A DNA stretch of 64,000 nt from Gordonia sp. PDNC005 (lineage in GTDB: Bacteria > Actinomycetota > Actinomycetes > Mycobacteriales > Mycobacteriaceae), in contig NZ_CP070351.1 of assembly GCF_016919385.1 (NCBI RefSeq), positions 1,178,001 through 1,242,000 of the forward strand. The letters are read 5' to 3'. This document shows, piece after piece, positions 16,605 to 24,986 of the stretch. The translations under genes were made by a program, and so were the position numbers. The notes beneath the pieces are model-generated. The model was not told the DNA's origin. It worked only from the letters and a program-made list of their open reading frames with translations, and searched no databases. Every line of letters begins with the position of its first letter. The first letter of the stretch is position 1.

Positions 16605-18033
16605 CGACAAGCCGCTCGACTGGGGCAACGACGGCGAGATGAGCGCGGTCGACACCGTCATGTGGCGAGGCGACGCCGACCGTCGGCTCCGGTCGACCAT
16701 CTCGGTCGTCGAAGTGCTCGACTGTGAACCCGATTGGGACCGGCTGGTCGCTGCTCACGACTGGGGGACCCGGATGGCGCCCCGATTCCGACAGCGTGTG
16801 GTGGAGTCACCGCTGCGCACGGGGACGCCGAGCTGGCAGGTGGATCCCGACTTCGACCTGCACTATCACCTGCGGCGCGTCCGCGTGGCAGGCGACGGTT
16901 CGATGAGCGAACTGTTCAGCCTGTGCGAGCAGATCGCGATGACACCGCTCGACCCGGCCCGGCCGCCGTGGGAGGGCTACCTGATCGACGGCCTGGCGGA
17001 GGGGAAGACCGCCTACTTCATGAAGGCCCACCATGCGTTGACCGACGGGATGGGCGCGATGCTCGTCGTCGCTCAACTTCACTCGACGACGCGCGAGCCG
17101 AAACCGGGAAAGCCTCAGCCGCCCGCGCCGAAGCCTGCCGAGCTGTCCGGGCTCGACGTGTTGTCGCGCCAGGTGAGCGAGGAGCTCAACAGGCTGCCTA
17201 AGCTCGCCGGCCTCGCCGTCGACGGGGTCCGGGCGCTCACCGATCCGAAGAAGACGTTGAGCCGTGTCCTGCGCTACGGCCGTTCCGTTCCGCGGGTCGC
17301 CGGGATGATCAGCCCTGAGGGATCGCCTCTGCTCGCGGGTCGCAGCGTGTCGTGGCGGTTCAGTGCGTTCGAAGCCGACTTCGGAGCGATTCGGGCAGCG
17401 AGTGCCGCGACGGGCGCGTCGGTCAACGACGTGTACCTCGCCGGGCTCATCGGCGGCTTCCGCAAGTACCACGATGCGAACGGGGTGTTCGCCGAGTCGA
17501 TCCCGGTGGCCATTCCCATCTCGGTTCGCCAGGAAGGCGATTCGGCGAGTGGCAACCGAATCGCCGTCGGGCGCCTCGCGGGGCCCATCGGCATCGACGA
17601 TCCGTTCGAGCGCGTGCTGACCATCCGTGAGCAGGTGCGGGCCGCACGCGGCGAACCCGCGGTCGACATCTTCAACACGATCGGCCCCGTCCTGGCGTGG
17701 CTGCCCGGGCAGGTTCTGACGCAGTTCAGCGGTACCACGGCGATGAACGACCTGCAGGCGAGCAATGTTCCCGGCATCCCGTGGGACACGTACTTCGCGG
17801 GCGCAAAGGTGGAGCGGATGTATCCGTTCGGCCCGCTGCCCGGCTGTGCCGTGATGGCGACGATGATCACGCACAACGGGGTCGCCTGTCTCGGACTGAA
17901 CATCGACGCCGCGGCCGTCACCGACATCGACCTGTTCGCGGAATGTCTCGTCGAAGGATTCGAGGAGGTGTTCGACCTCGCCGAATCCTCGTCGGACGGC
18001 CACGGGGGATCACGAATGGTGAGGGTGATCTGA
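16597..18033 (+). CDS. Wax ester synthase/diacylglycerol acyltransferase (WS/DGAT)
   Basis: A 478-aa enzyme that joins acyl-CoA to diacylglycerol (making storage triacylglycerol) or to a fatty alcohol. The catalytic HHxxxDG motif is AHHALTDGMGAM (His145, His146, Asp150), in a condensation-enzyme-like N-domain. The C-terminal DUF1298 part carries the family's NVPGIPWDTYFAGAKVERMY and GLNIDAAAVTD. The GTG start overlaps plsC by 8 bases, so with plsB and plsC it completes the path from glycerol-3-phosphate to neutral lipid apart from a dedicated phosphatidate phosphatase; the HAD domain upstream is a candidate for that role (inference). It corresponds in position to Rv2484c. Confidence 0.93.
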   Translation: MTDDKPLDWGNDGEMSAVDTVMWRGDADRRLRSTISVVEVLDCEPDWDRLVAAHDWGTRMAPRFRQRVVESPLRTGTPSWQVDPDFDLHYHLRRVRVAGDGSMSELFSLCEQIAMTPLDPARPPWEGYLIDGLAEGKTAYFMKAHHALTDGMGAMLVVAQLHSTTREPKPGKPQPPAPKPAELSGLDVLSRQVSEELNRLPKLAGLAVDGVRALTDPKKTLSRVLRYGRSVPRVAGMISPEGSPLLAGRSVSWRFSAFEADFGAIRAASAATGASVNDVYLAGLIGGFRKYHDANGVFAESIPVAIPISVRQEGDSASGNRIAVGRLAGPIGIDDPFERVLTIREQVRAARGEPAVDIFNTIGPVLAWLPGQVLTQFSGTTAMNDLQASNVPGIPWDTYFAGAKVERMYPFGPLPGCAVMATMITHNGVACLGLNIDAAAVTDIDLFAECLVEGFEEVFDLAESSSDGHGGSRMVRVI

Positions 18034-18052
18034 CGGCCACTACCATGGCCCC

Positions 18053-18841
18053 ATGGTTGACTTCGCATATGTGATCGCAGGCTCGGAGGCCACCGGCGGT
18101 GCCGGTATTCAGACAGACCTGAAGACGTTTCAGCAGCTCGGCGCGTTCGGGCTCGGCACGATCACATGCATAGTGTCGTTCGACCCCAAGAACAACTGGG
18201 GCCACCGCTTCGTGCCGGTCGATCCGGCTGTCATCGCGGACCAGATCGAAGCCGCGACCAGCGCGTACGATCTCGATGTCGTCAAGATCGGCATGATGGG
18301 CACGCCCGCGACCATCGACGTCGTCGCCGATGCGCTCTCCGGCCAGTCGTGGCGGCACGTGGTGCTCGATCCGGTCCTGATCTGCAAGGGGCAGGAGCCG
18401 GGGGCCGCGCTCGACACCGACCAGGCGCTGCGTGCGAAGGTGCTGCCGCAGGCCACAGTGGTGACGCCCAATCTGTTCGAAGCGCAGATCCTGTCAGGGA
18501 TGGACTCGATTCAGACTGTCGACGACCTCGCTGAGGCCGCACGCCGAATCGGCGCGCAGGGGCCGCAGTATGTTCTCGCCAAGGGCGGGGTGGAGTTGCC
18601 GGGCGATGACGCCGTGGATGTACTCTTCGACGGCGACGACGTCACGGTGTTGCGTGCCCCGAAGATCGGAAGCGAGCGGGTCTCGGGTGCCGGCTGCACA
18701 CTCGCCGCCGCGGTCACCGCGGAACTCGCGAAGGGCGCCACCGTTCTGGAAGCGGCACGTCGCGCGAAGGATTTCACAAGTGACGCCATTGCGGCTCGCG
18801 TCAGCGGTAACCTCCCGTTCGACGCAGTCCGACAGGGCTGA
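18053..18841 (+). CDS. pdxK: Pyridoxine/pyridoxal kinase of the ThiD-like PdxK type
   Basis: A 262-aa ribokinase-fold kinase. The N-terminal AGSEATGGAGIQTDLKTFQQ is shared with ThiD, but FDPKNNWGHRFVPVD and the C-terminal SGAGCTLAAAVTAELAKG follow the Bacillus-type PdxK closely, so phosphorylation of pyridoxal/pyridoxine in vitamin B6 salvage is preferred over hydroxymethylpyrimidine phosphate kinase. Cys215 in GAGCT is the nucleophilic lid cysteine of that class. The ATG lies 20 bases after the WS/DGAT stop. The next gene starts 26 bases downstream. Residual doubt concerns ThiD versus PdxK specificity. Confidence 0.82.
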   Translation: MVDFAYVIAGSEATGGAGIQTDLKTFQQLGAFGLGTITCIVSFDPKNNWGHRFVPVDPAVIADQIEAATSAYDLDVVKIGMMGTPATIDVVADALSGQSWRHVVLDPVLICKGQEPGAALDTDQALRAKVLPQATVVTPNLFEAQILSGMDSIQTVDDLAEAARRIGAQGPQYVLAKGGVELPGDDAVDVLFDGDDVTVLRAPKIGSERVSGAGCTLAAAVTAELAKGATVLEAARRAKDFTSDAIAARVSGNLPFDAVRQG

Positions 18842-18866
18842 CACACCAGGCGAGGAGATCAGCCGC

Positions 18867-19424
18867 ATGGGACTGTTGACCTACAGCATCAACGTCACAC
18901 TCGATGGTTGTGTCGACCATCGAGAGGGCATCGCCGACGACGAGACCCACGCGTACTTCACCCGCCTCATGAACGACAGCGGCGCGATGCTGTGGGGCCG
19001 AGTCACGTACGAGATGATGGAGGACTACTGGCCCGCCGTGGCTCGCGGCGAGGTCGACGCGCCGCCCGCGCTCCAAGACTGGGCTCGTGCGCTGGAGTCG
19101 AAGGCGAAGTACGTCGTGTCGACCACGCGGACCGACTTTCCCTGGACGAACAGTCATCACCTCAGTGGTGATCTGCGGATCACTATCGGCGACCTCAAAG
19201 AGCGCACCCCTGACGGCGTGCTCGTCGGCAGTGTCTCCCTCGCTGCGGAACTCGACCGACTCGATCTGATCGACGAGTACAAGTTTCTCATTCACCCGAT
19301 GATCGTCGGGCACGGCCCGACGCTCCACCAGTCAGGTCTGCCCACCACCCGCCGTCTTGAGCTGATCTCGGCGGAGCCGCTGACGAACGGCGCCATCGCA
19401 GTCCACTACCGCCGCTCGCGGTGA
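18867..19424 (+). CDS. Dihydrofolate reductase/RibD C-terminal-like protein
   Basis: A 185-aa protein with the RibD_C/DHFR-like fold: the strand LTYSINVTLDGCVDHREGIA, MLWGRVTYEMMEDYW (NADPH/substrate loop), KYVVSTTRTDFPW, and LIDEYKFLIHPMIVGHG. Many such orphan proteins of actinobacteria are annotated as pyrimidine or dihydrofolate reductases but lack proven substrates. GAGGAG lies 9 bases before the ATG. Its last 93 bases overlap the end of the convergent DUF222/HNH gene, an unusually long antisense overlap. Confidence 0.85.
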   Translation: MGLLTYSINVTLDGCVDHREGIADDETHAYFTRLMNDSGAMLWGRVTYEMMEDYWPAVARGEVDAPPALQDWARALESKAKYVVSTTRTDFPWTNSHHLSGDLRITIGDLKERTPDGVLVGSVSLAAELDRLDLIDEYKFLIHPMIVGHGPTLHQSGLPTTRRLELISAEPLTNGAIAVHYRRSR

Positions 19425-21023
19425 TCCATAGCTCCTTGAGCGATCTTGCGAGTCAAAAAGCGGCGAGATGCGACTGGCAGGTAATGGGCATGGCGGTGTC
19501 CCCGCTTGACCAGCTCGGGCGGGGTACCGCACCACGTCGGCCCCTGGTGGGGTGGGCGGTCCAGGTGGTGGGGCCGGGATCCGGCAGGAGATCCATTTCT
19601 CGACAGCTGATCCGGACTTGGTGGCCCGGATGGCCGGGAGGAGTTTCTCGGGTTGGAGGGAGTGGTTGACTGTCCACGGCTGGTTGGAGCCGGTGGGTCG
19701 CCATCCGACGCGGCCTTTGAAGGGGCCGGTGGTGAGGATGGTGGTTTCCCACCCGCCGGATGTCTTCGCAACGCTCCGGTTGTGAGGACCGCAGGCCCCT
19801 CCAAGGTGGTCGATGTCGGTGGGGCCGCCGTCGTGCCAGTCGGGCATGTGGTGGGCTTGGGTGCGTGACCACGGGGTGGTGCAGCCGGGTGCGGTGCACC
19901 CGCGGTCCCGGCCGAACAACGCGAGGCGTTGGGCGAGGGATGCGAGGCGGCGGCCACGCCCGAAATACAAAATCTGCGAGGACTGGCCCTCGAAGACCTC
20001 GAGCCACGGTGTGGCGTCGGCTGCGATGTCGACCAGATCAGTGACGGGCAGACGCGTGCCGGTGGCGGTGACGGCAACCCCTGCCCGGTTCTCGAGGTCT
20101 TCGAGTGAGGCGGTGACTACGAGATGCGAGGGCAGGGCGACGGAGTCGCCGAGGGCGCCGTTGGCGAGAACGTGGTCGAGCATCGCCTCCAACGCGTCGT
20201 GGTTGCGCTGCAACTGGGAGCGGGTGTCCCGCTCACGCGCGGCGGAGAGTGCTTCGGCGTCGGCGCCGTAGGCGGCGCCGCGGGGTGACTCGGGGTCGTC
20301 GGGGTTGTTCATCCCGGGTTCTGCCCACAGGGTGAGGATTGCTTCGAGCTTGGCTCGAAGCGACGGCGACAGTTGTGCCCGGATCTTGGACATCAGGCGC
20401 TTGTCCTGCGGCTGGATCGCGAATCCTCGGGTCCGGGCGCGGTCGGCGTCGTCAGTCAACGATCCATCGGGGTCGAGGTGGGCCAGGATGCGGCGTCCGA
20501 CTTCGCGGGTGCCCTCCGGGGTCAGTTCGCGGGACAGTTCGGCGAGCTCGGCCTCGGCACGAGCCTTGTCCCCTGCCGGGATGGCGGCGGGGATCTCCTC
20601 GATCACGGCGACGATCTCGTTGACGTGGTCGACTGAGAGGTCGCCGTCGGCGACCGCGGCTGCGGTGGCCGGAAGTGTCGGGTCGAGTTGGTCGCCGGAG
20701 TAGTTGTACATCGGGCTGATCGCCAACGCCGCGGCCAGGCGACGCTTACTTGCGCCGGCACCGAGGCGAAGCGCGGAGGTGAGGTACTTGCCCGGCGTCT
20801 GGGCGCCGGCCTTGCGGTACGCACCGCGGGTAGAGACCTCCGCGAAGAGGCGGGCGTCGACGCCGTCCGACCGGCGATGCGAACGTTCAAGAACATCCGC
20901 AGCGAGCAGGACATCGTCGTCGGTCATCGCCGTAAGCGACACCGACGAGAGCTTCGCGGCCACCGCATCCTGCAGGTGCGCCAGTTCGAGAGGCGAATCG
21001 GGTAGATCAAACGTGATGGTCAT
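19332..21023 (-). CDS. DUF222 protein with C-terminal HNH endonuclease domain (13E12-repeat family)
   Basis: A 563-aa protein. An all-helical DUF222 domain (about 20-330, with RSDGVDARLFAEVSTRGAYR and the basic QPQDKRLMSKIRAQL) precedes an HNH nuclease near the C-terminus: CTAPGCTTP, AHHMPDWHDGG and CGPHNRSV. The family occurs in many copies in mycobacteria and relatives (13E12-type elements) and is suspected to be mobile or DNA-damage linked, without a settled function. ATG 21023 has the ribosome site AAGGGG 8 bases upstream. The normal family ends soon after the PEKLL-type segment; here about 65 low-complexity residues follow and run 93 bases antisense into the RibD-like gene, which may reflect a lost stop or frameshift. 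Confidence 0.85.
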   Translation of the reverse strand: MTITFDLPDSPLELAHLQDAVAAKLSSVSLTAMTDDDVLLAADVLERSHRRSDGVDARLFAEVSTRGAYRKAGAQTPGKYLTSALRLGAGASKRRLAAALAISPMYNYSGDQLDPTLPATAAAVADGDLSVDHVNEIVAVIEEIPAAIPAGDKARAEAELAELSRELTPEGTREVGRRILAHLDPDGSLTDDADRARTRGFAIQPQDKRLMSKIRAQLSPSLRAKLEAILTLWAEPGMNNPDDPESPRGAAYGADAEALSAARERDTRSQLQRNHDALEAMLDHVLANGALGDSVALPSHLVVTASLEDLENRAGVAVTATGTRLPVTDLVDIAADATPWLEVFEGQSSQILYFGRGRRLASLAQRLALFGRDRGCTAPGCTTPWSRTQAHHMPDWHDGGPTDIDHLGGACGPHNRSVAKTSGGWETTILTTGPFKGRVGWRPTGSNQPWTVNHSLQPEKLLPAIRATKSGSAVEKWISCRIPAPPPGPPTPPGADVVRYPARAGQAGTPPCPLPASRISPLFDSQDRSRSYGSPRAAVVDCDGAVRQRLRRDQLKTAGGGQT

Positions 21024-21077
21024 GGTGCTCGCCCCTTCAATGAGCCTTGGACCTTGTCCGGTTTTGCTGTTATTTCC

Positions 21078-21106
21078 ATAATACTTCAATAGTGTTGAAA
21101 ATCATA
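21078..21106 (-). promoter_or_regulatory. Candidate promoter and dyad operator of the DUF222/HNH gene
   Basis: On the minus strand TATTAT (21083 to 21078) is a good -10. Just upstream, in the spacer, TTCAACACTATTGAA (21099 to 21085) is a 5-bp inverted repeat around a 5-bp centre. It does not match the actinobacterial LexA box (TCGAAC-N4-GTTCGA). The region is strikingly AT-rich. Confidence 0.4.
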
Positions 21107-21229
21107 GTAGTATCGTCAGTTAGTTCGACATGAGCGAAGGCAAAGCGGACGGAAACTGGCCGGAATGGCTCCTATGGTCAGGGCATCAGCCCGATACGAC
21201 GCCGACTGATCCGACTCCAGGGAGACACC

Positions 21230-21604
21230 GTGACCTTCGCAGCAACTCGCATCATCACCGACGACGTCGACGGACTCGTCGCCTTCTACGAGACCGTGAC
21301 CGGCGGAGCCGTTGAGCGTCTGCATCCACTGTTCGCACAGCTGAACACGTCAATCGGAAACCTCGCGATCGCCAGTTCGGCCACCGCGAGTCTGCTGGGG
21401 GAGCGGGCCGTGGAACCGGCGGCCAACAGGTCCGTAGTGCTCGACTTCCTCGTGGCCGACGTCGACGCCGAGTATCGGCGCCTGCGGGGTGTCGTCACAT
21501 CATTCGTCAACGAACCGACCGACATGCCGTGGGGCAACCGTTCGCTCCTCTTCCGCGACCCCGACGGCAATCTGGTCAACTTCTTCACACCGCTGAACGA
21601 GTGA
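21230..21604 (+). CDS. Glyoxalase/bleomycin-resistance (VOC) fold protein
   Basis: A 124-aa VOC-superfamily protein with two beta-alpha-beta-beta-beta modules. The first opens with TRIITDDVDGLVAFYETVTG and the second contains VLDFLVADVDAEYRRL and LLFRDPDGNLVNFFTP, the usual C-terminal signature with a metal-binding Glu replaced by Asn near the end. The function is open: extradiol dioxygenases, glyoxalases and drug-binding proteins share the fold. The GTG start at 21230 has GGAGA just upstream. It is divergent from DUF222/HNH, across about 200 bp without a gene, and is followed 43 bases later by speG. Confidence 0.8.
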   Translation: MTFAATRIITDDVDGLVAFYETVTGGAVERLHPLFAQLNTSIGNLAIASSATASLLGERAVEPAANRSVVLDFLVADVDAEYRRLRGVVTSFVNEPTDMPWGNRSLLFRDPDGNLVNFFTPLNE

Positions 21605-21647
21605 AGCGAGGTCGGAACGTCGGTACGGCGCTCGGTAGGGTGGCAGG

Positions 21648-22157
21648 ATGACTGTGACCCTCCGCGCGCAAGAGACCACCGATCTGGAGTTCCTGCACTC
21701 GCTGTTCAGCGATCCGGAGGTGGTCCGGTACTGGTTCGTCGAGCCGTACGTGACGCGCGCCGATTTCGAGGCCAAGTTCGAGGCGCGTCGCGGCGATCCG
21801 ACGTCTCGCCGCTTCATCATCGATGACGACGGAGAAGCAGTCGGCATCGTCGAACTCGTCGACATCCGTCGTATCCATCGAAACTGCGAGTTCCAGATCA
21901 TCGTCGCGCCCGGTCGCCAGGGGCATGGGTACGCGCAGACGGCCACCACACTCGTGCTCGACTACGCGTTCAACACCCTCAACCTCCACAAGGTGTATCT
22001 GCAGGTGGACGACGAGAACAAAGGCGCGATCCACGTGTACAGCAAGTGCGGCTTCCACGTGGAGGGGCACCAGCGAGACGAGTTCTGGGTCGACGGCGCT
22101 TACCACGACGTGACGCGGATGGCCGTGTTCGCCGACGACGCGCGGCCGCAAGCCTGA
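21648..22157 (+). CDS. speG: SpeG-type diamine/spermidine N-acetyltransferase
   Basis: A 169-aa GNAT acetyltransferase. It tracks SpeG along its whole length: YWFVEPYVTRADFE, RRFIIDDDGEAVGIVELVDI, NCEFQIIVAPGRQGHGYA (acetyl-CoA pyrophosphate loop Q-x-x-G-x-G/A), HKVYLQVDDENKGAIHVYSK and CGFHVEGHQRDEFWVDG. SpeG acetylates spermidine or spermine to prevent polyamine toxicity, in the cytosol as a dodecamer in characterised members. It precedes the crotonase gene by one base, so the two are probably co-transcribed, though no metabolic link is obvious. Confidence 0.87.
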   Translation: MTVTLRAQETTDLEFLHSLFSDPEVVRYWFVEPYVTRADFEAKFEARRGDPTSRRFIIDDDGEAVGIVELVDIRRIHRNCEFQIIVAPGRQGHGYAQTATTLVLDYAFNTLNLHKVYLQVDDENKGAIHVYSKCGFHVEGHQRDEFWVDGAYHDVTRMAVFADDARPQA

Positions 22158-22158
22158 C

Positions 22159-22926
22159 ATGAGCGATGTCCGTGTGGAGCGCGACGGTGACGTCCTCGTC
22201 GTCGTGATGGATCGCGGTGACCGGCACAACGCGGTCGACGGTCCGATGGCCGCTCAGCTGGCGGCGGCGTTCCGTGACTTCGAGGAGTCGGACGCCAAGG
22301 TCGCGGTACTCGCAGGTGAGGGACCGTCGTTCTGCGCAGGCGCCGACCTCAAAGCAGTCGGAACGGAGCGAGGAAACTCGGTTACTCCGGACGGAGACGG
22401 ACCCATGGGGCCGACGCGGTTCGATCTCGACAAGCCGGTGATCGCGGCGATCCACGGTCACGCCGTCGCCGGGGGACTCGAACTCGCCCTCTGGTGCGAT
22501 CTGCGGGTGGCCGACGAGAGTGCAACACTCGGAGTCTTCTGCCGGCGATGGGGAGTGCCACTGATCGACGGCGGAACCGTTCGGCTTCCACGGCTCATCG
22601 GCCACAGTCGAGCGATGGACCTCATCCTCACCGGCCGTCCGGTCGACGCCACGGAAGCGTTGTCGTTCGGGCTGGTCAACAGGGTGGTGCCGGACGGCTC
22701 CGCGCGTGCCGCCGCCGTCGAACTCGCTCACGACATCGCGCGGATGCCGAACACGTGCATGCGCGGCGACCGTCGGTCGGCCCGTGACCAGTGGAGCCTC
22801 GACGAGGCATCAGCGCTCTCCTCGGAGTTCGAGGTCGGCATGACGTCACTCATGTCCGACGGCATCGGCGGCGCGGGCCGTTTTGCATCCGGCAAGGGCC
22901 GCGGCGGATCGTTCGACGACATCTGA
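22159..22926 (+). CDS. Enoyl-CoA hydratase/isomerase (crotonase) family protein
   Basis: A 255-aa crotonase-fold enzyme. GPSFCAGADLKAVG forms the first oxyanion-hole segment, and HGHAVAGGLELALWCDLRVAD the second (Gly-Gly). WGVPLIDGGTVRLPRLIGHS occupies the position of the catalytic glutamate region, but has Asp-Gly-Gly instead of the E-x-x-x-G seen in hydratases, so the reaction may be isomerisation or another crotonase chemistry. The ATG lies one base after the speG stop. It is convergent with the peptidase E gene. Confidence 0.86.
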   Translation: MSDVRVERDGDVLVVVMDRGDRHNAVDGPMAAQLAAAFRDFEESDAKVAVLAGEGPSFCAGADLKAVGTERGNSVTPDGDGPMGPTRFDLDKPVIAAIHGHAVAGGLELALWCDLRVADESATLGVFCRRWGVPLIDGGTVRLPRLIGHSRAMDLILTGRPVDATEALSFGLVNRVVPDGSARAAAVELAHDIARMPNTCMRGDRRSARDQWSLDEASALSSEFEVGMTSLMSDGIGGAGRFASGKGRGGSFDDI

Positions 22927-22945
22927 CGCCTTCGGTCCGGGCCTG

Positions 22946-23506
22946 TCAGGGACTTCGGATGACGCGAAGTGTCGAGTCGTGGATCTCAACGGCTTGGTCG
23001 TCGTCGACGGGCAGCAGCGGGAACCGCGGCCCGTAGATGCGCAGGGTCTCCGCGATCAACGATGACGGATACGCGGGAAGCATGCCACCCGCGTGAGGGA
23101 CGACGACCTGATCGATCAGGCCGAATCCTGCGGTGCAGGCCAGGTCCGGAGCTTCGGTGGGATCGTCGAGGAGCCCGGCGGGCTCGATGTCCGGTCCGAC
23201 GATCACCGAGCCGGCACTGAGCCCGATGTAGGGGAGACCTGCGCGCACTCTCTCCGAGAGCTCCAGGTCCATGCCTGAGCGTTGTAGATCGGCGAGAATT
23301 CGGAACGTGTTGCCGCCGCCCACGTAGACGGCGTCGACATCGCCGAAGCCGAAGTCGTCGACGGTCGTGTATCCGCGGTCCTCCAACAGTTCACGGCCTG
23401 CACCGGCGACGACGCCGATCCGTACGTCCGAAGCGGGTTTGGAAACACACTCGGCGACGAAACGCGTGAGCGCTCCGTCGCCGAGAGACAGCAGTAGCAG
23501 ATGCAA
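22946..23506 (-). CDS. Peptidase E-like (S51) protein
   Basis: A 186-aa class I glutamine-amidotransferase-like serine peptidase. PepE-type enzymes cleave Asp-X dipeptides, and cyanophycinase belongs to the same family. YVGGGNTFRIL and the nucleophile elbow YIGLSAGSVI (Ser97) are visible, followed by GFGLIDQVVVPHAGG, whose His is probably catalytic. It is shorter than E. coli PepE (229 aa). The TTG start at 23506 follows the allB stop TAA with no base between, and gives the family N-terminus (M)HLLLLS, so start and co-transcription with allB are both well supported. A role in an allantoin operon is not obvious; it may act on a carbamoyl- or Asp-containing product (inference). Confidence 0.83.
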   Translation of the reverse strand: MHLLLLSLGDGALTRFVAECVSKPASDVRIGVVAGAGRELLEDRGYTTVDDFGFGDVDAVYVGGGNTFRILADLQRSGMDLELSERVRAGLPYIGLSAGSVIVGPDIEPAGLLDDPTEAPDLACTAGFGLIDQVVVPHAGGMLPAYPSSLIAETLRIYGPRFPLLPVDDDQAVEIHDSTLRVIRSP

Positions 23507-24880
23507 TTACACGTCGCCGCGACGCAGCATGCGACCCTGTGCGGTCTTGAAGTCGATCTTCTTTCCGCGCAGCCACGTGCTCTTGACGACGCCTGCCAGG
23601 GCGCGTCCGTCGTAGGGGCTGATCGGGTTCTTGTGGTGCAGTTTGTTGACGTCGACCACCTGGGCCGATTCCGGCTCGAAGATCGCGAAGTCGGCGTCGT
23701 AGCCGAGTGCGATGCGACCCTTGTTGTTCAGCCCTGCGAGAGCGGCCGGCTTGGCCGACATCCACTCCATGACCTGAGTGAGGGGGATTCCGCGCTTGCG
23801 AGCCTCGGTCCAGATCAGCGACAGGCCGAGCTGCAACGACGCGACGCCGCCCCAGGCGACACCGAAGTCGCCGTTCTCGACGTCCTTGAGGTCGATCGTC
23901 GACGGAGAGTGGTCGGAGACGATGCAGTCGATGGTGCCGTCTTCGAGGCCCTGCCAGAGGAGCTCGCGGTTCGACGCCTCGCGGATCGGCGGGCAGCACT
24001 TGAACGCGGTCGCACCGTTCGGGATCTCCTCTGCGAGCAGCGTGAGGTAGTGCGGGCAGGTCTCGACGGTGATCTTGACACCGTCGCGGCGGGCGGAGGC
24101 GATCATCGGCAAAGCGTCGGACGACGAGAGATGGAGCACGTGTGCCCGGGCGCCGGTCCAGCGAGCCCGCTCGATGACCTCGGCGATCGCCACGTTCTCC
24201 GCGCCGCGCGGGCGCGAGGCGAGGAACTGCGAGTACTGATTCCCCTCTGCGGTGGGGGCATGGTCGATTGCGCGGGAGTCCTCGGCGTGGACGATCATGA
24301 GTGAGTCGAACCCGGCCAGCTCGGCCATGTCCTCTTCCATCTCGTCGGCGGTGAGGTGCGGGAACTCGTCGACGCCGGAGTGGAGAAGGAAGCACTTGAA
24401 GCCGAAGACGCCTTCGTCGTGCAGGCCGCGCAGGTCGGCCTTGTTGCCGGGGACTGCACCGCCCCAGAATCCGACGTCGATGTGCGTCTTTCCTGCGGCG
24501 GCTGCGCGCTTGGCGTTGAGCGCCTCGACGTTGACCGTAGGCGGGATCGAGTTCAGCGGCATGTCGATGAGGGTGGTGACACCGCCCGCGGCTGCGGCGC
24601 GGGTCGCGGAGTCGAAGCCTTCCCACTCGGTGCGGCCGGGCTCGTTGACGTGCACATGGGTATCGACGAGCCCGGGGATCATCACCTGGTCGGACGTCAG
24701 CTCGATGACCTCGGCGCCGTCCAGTCCGCTGCCGAGCGGTTCGATCGCGACAACACGACCGCCGGTGATGCCGATCTCGCGTGCGACGATGCCAGCCGTG
24801 GTGAGGGTCTTCTCGCCTCGGACGACAAGATCGAATCGGGCCTGCGGTGCCTGTGTCGAATCGGCAGCGTCGTCGGTCAT
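23507..24880 (-). CDS. allB: Allantoinase
   Basis: A 457-aa cyclic amidohydrolase that opens the hydantoin ring of allantoin to allantoate. PGLVDTHVHVNEPGRTEWEG contains the metal ligands His75 and His77; GFKCFLLHSGVDEF has Lys162, carbamylated in this family to bridge two metals; HAEDS, HVLHLSS and CIVSDHSPS give the remaining His ligands and the catalytic Asp. The SGVDEFP segment fits allantoinase better than dihydropyrimidinase. A strong AAGGAG ribosome site precedes the ATG. It is divergent from the permease, and an operator-like dyad sits 28 bases upstream of the start. Peptidase E follows directly. Confidence 0.94.
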   Translation of the reverse strand: MTDDAADSTQAPQARFDLVVRGEKTLTTAGIVAREIGITGGRVVAIEPLGSGLDGAEVIELTSDQVMIPGLVDTHVHVNEPGRTEWEGFDSATRAAAAGGVTTLIDMPLNSIPPTVNVEALNAKRAAAAGKTHIDVGFWGGAVPGNKADLRGLHDEGVFGFKCFLLHSGVDEFPHLTADEMEEDMAELAGFDSLMIVHAEDSRAIDHAPTAEGNQYSQFLASRPRGAENVAIAEVIERARWTGARAHVLHLSSSDALPMIASARRDGVKITVETCPHYLTLLAEEIPNGATAFKCCPPIREASNRELLWQGLEDGTIDCIVSDHSPSTIDLKDVENGDFGVAWGGVASLQLGLSLIWTEARKRGIPLTQVMEWMSAKPAALAGLNNKGRIALGYDADFAIFEPESAQVVDVNKLHHKNPISPYDGRALAGVVKSTWLRGKKIDFKTAQGRMLRRGDV

Positions 24881-24907
24881 GGACGGGTCTCCTTAGCGAG
24901 ATGAAAG

Positions 24908-24922
24908 TTCCTCATCGTGGAA
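24908..24922 (-). promoter_or_regulatory. AllR-type operator, copy 1 (allB)
   Basis: TTCCTCATCGTGGAA, a 15-bp dyad with one mismatch (arms TTCCTC and GTGGAA), or 17 bp as GTTCC…GGAAC. It lies 28 bases upstream of the allB start. It is one of four matches to TTCC-n-C-NNN-G-Y-GGA in this locus. Confidence 0.65.
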
Positions 24923-24986
24923 CTAGAAGTCTACTCAACGGAAATGGTAGATGTGACGGGAGACACCGGTCAAGGCGGCCCGGGGC

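Noticed and set aside
21085..21099. SOS (LexA) box upstream of the DUF222/HNH gene
   Set aside because: The dyad TTCAA-N5-TTGAA lacks the TCGAAC/GTTCGA half-sites of the actinobacterial LexA box.
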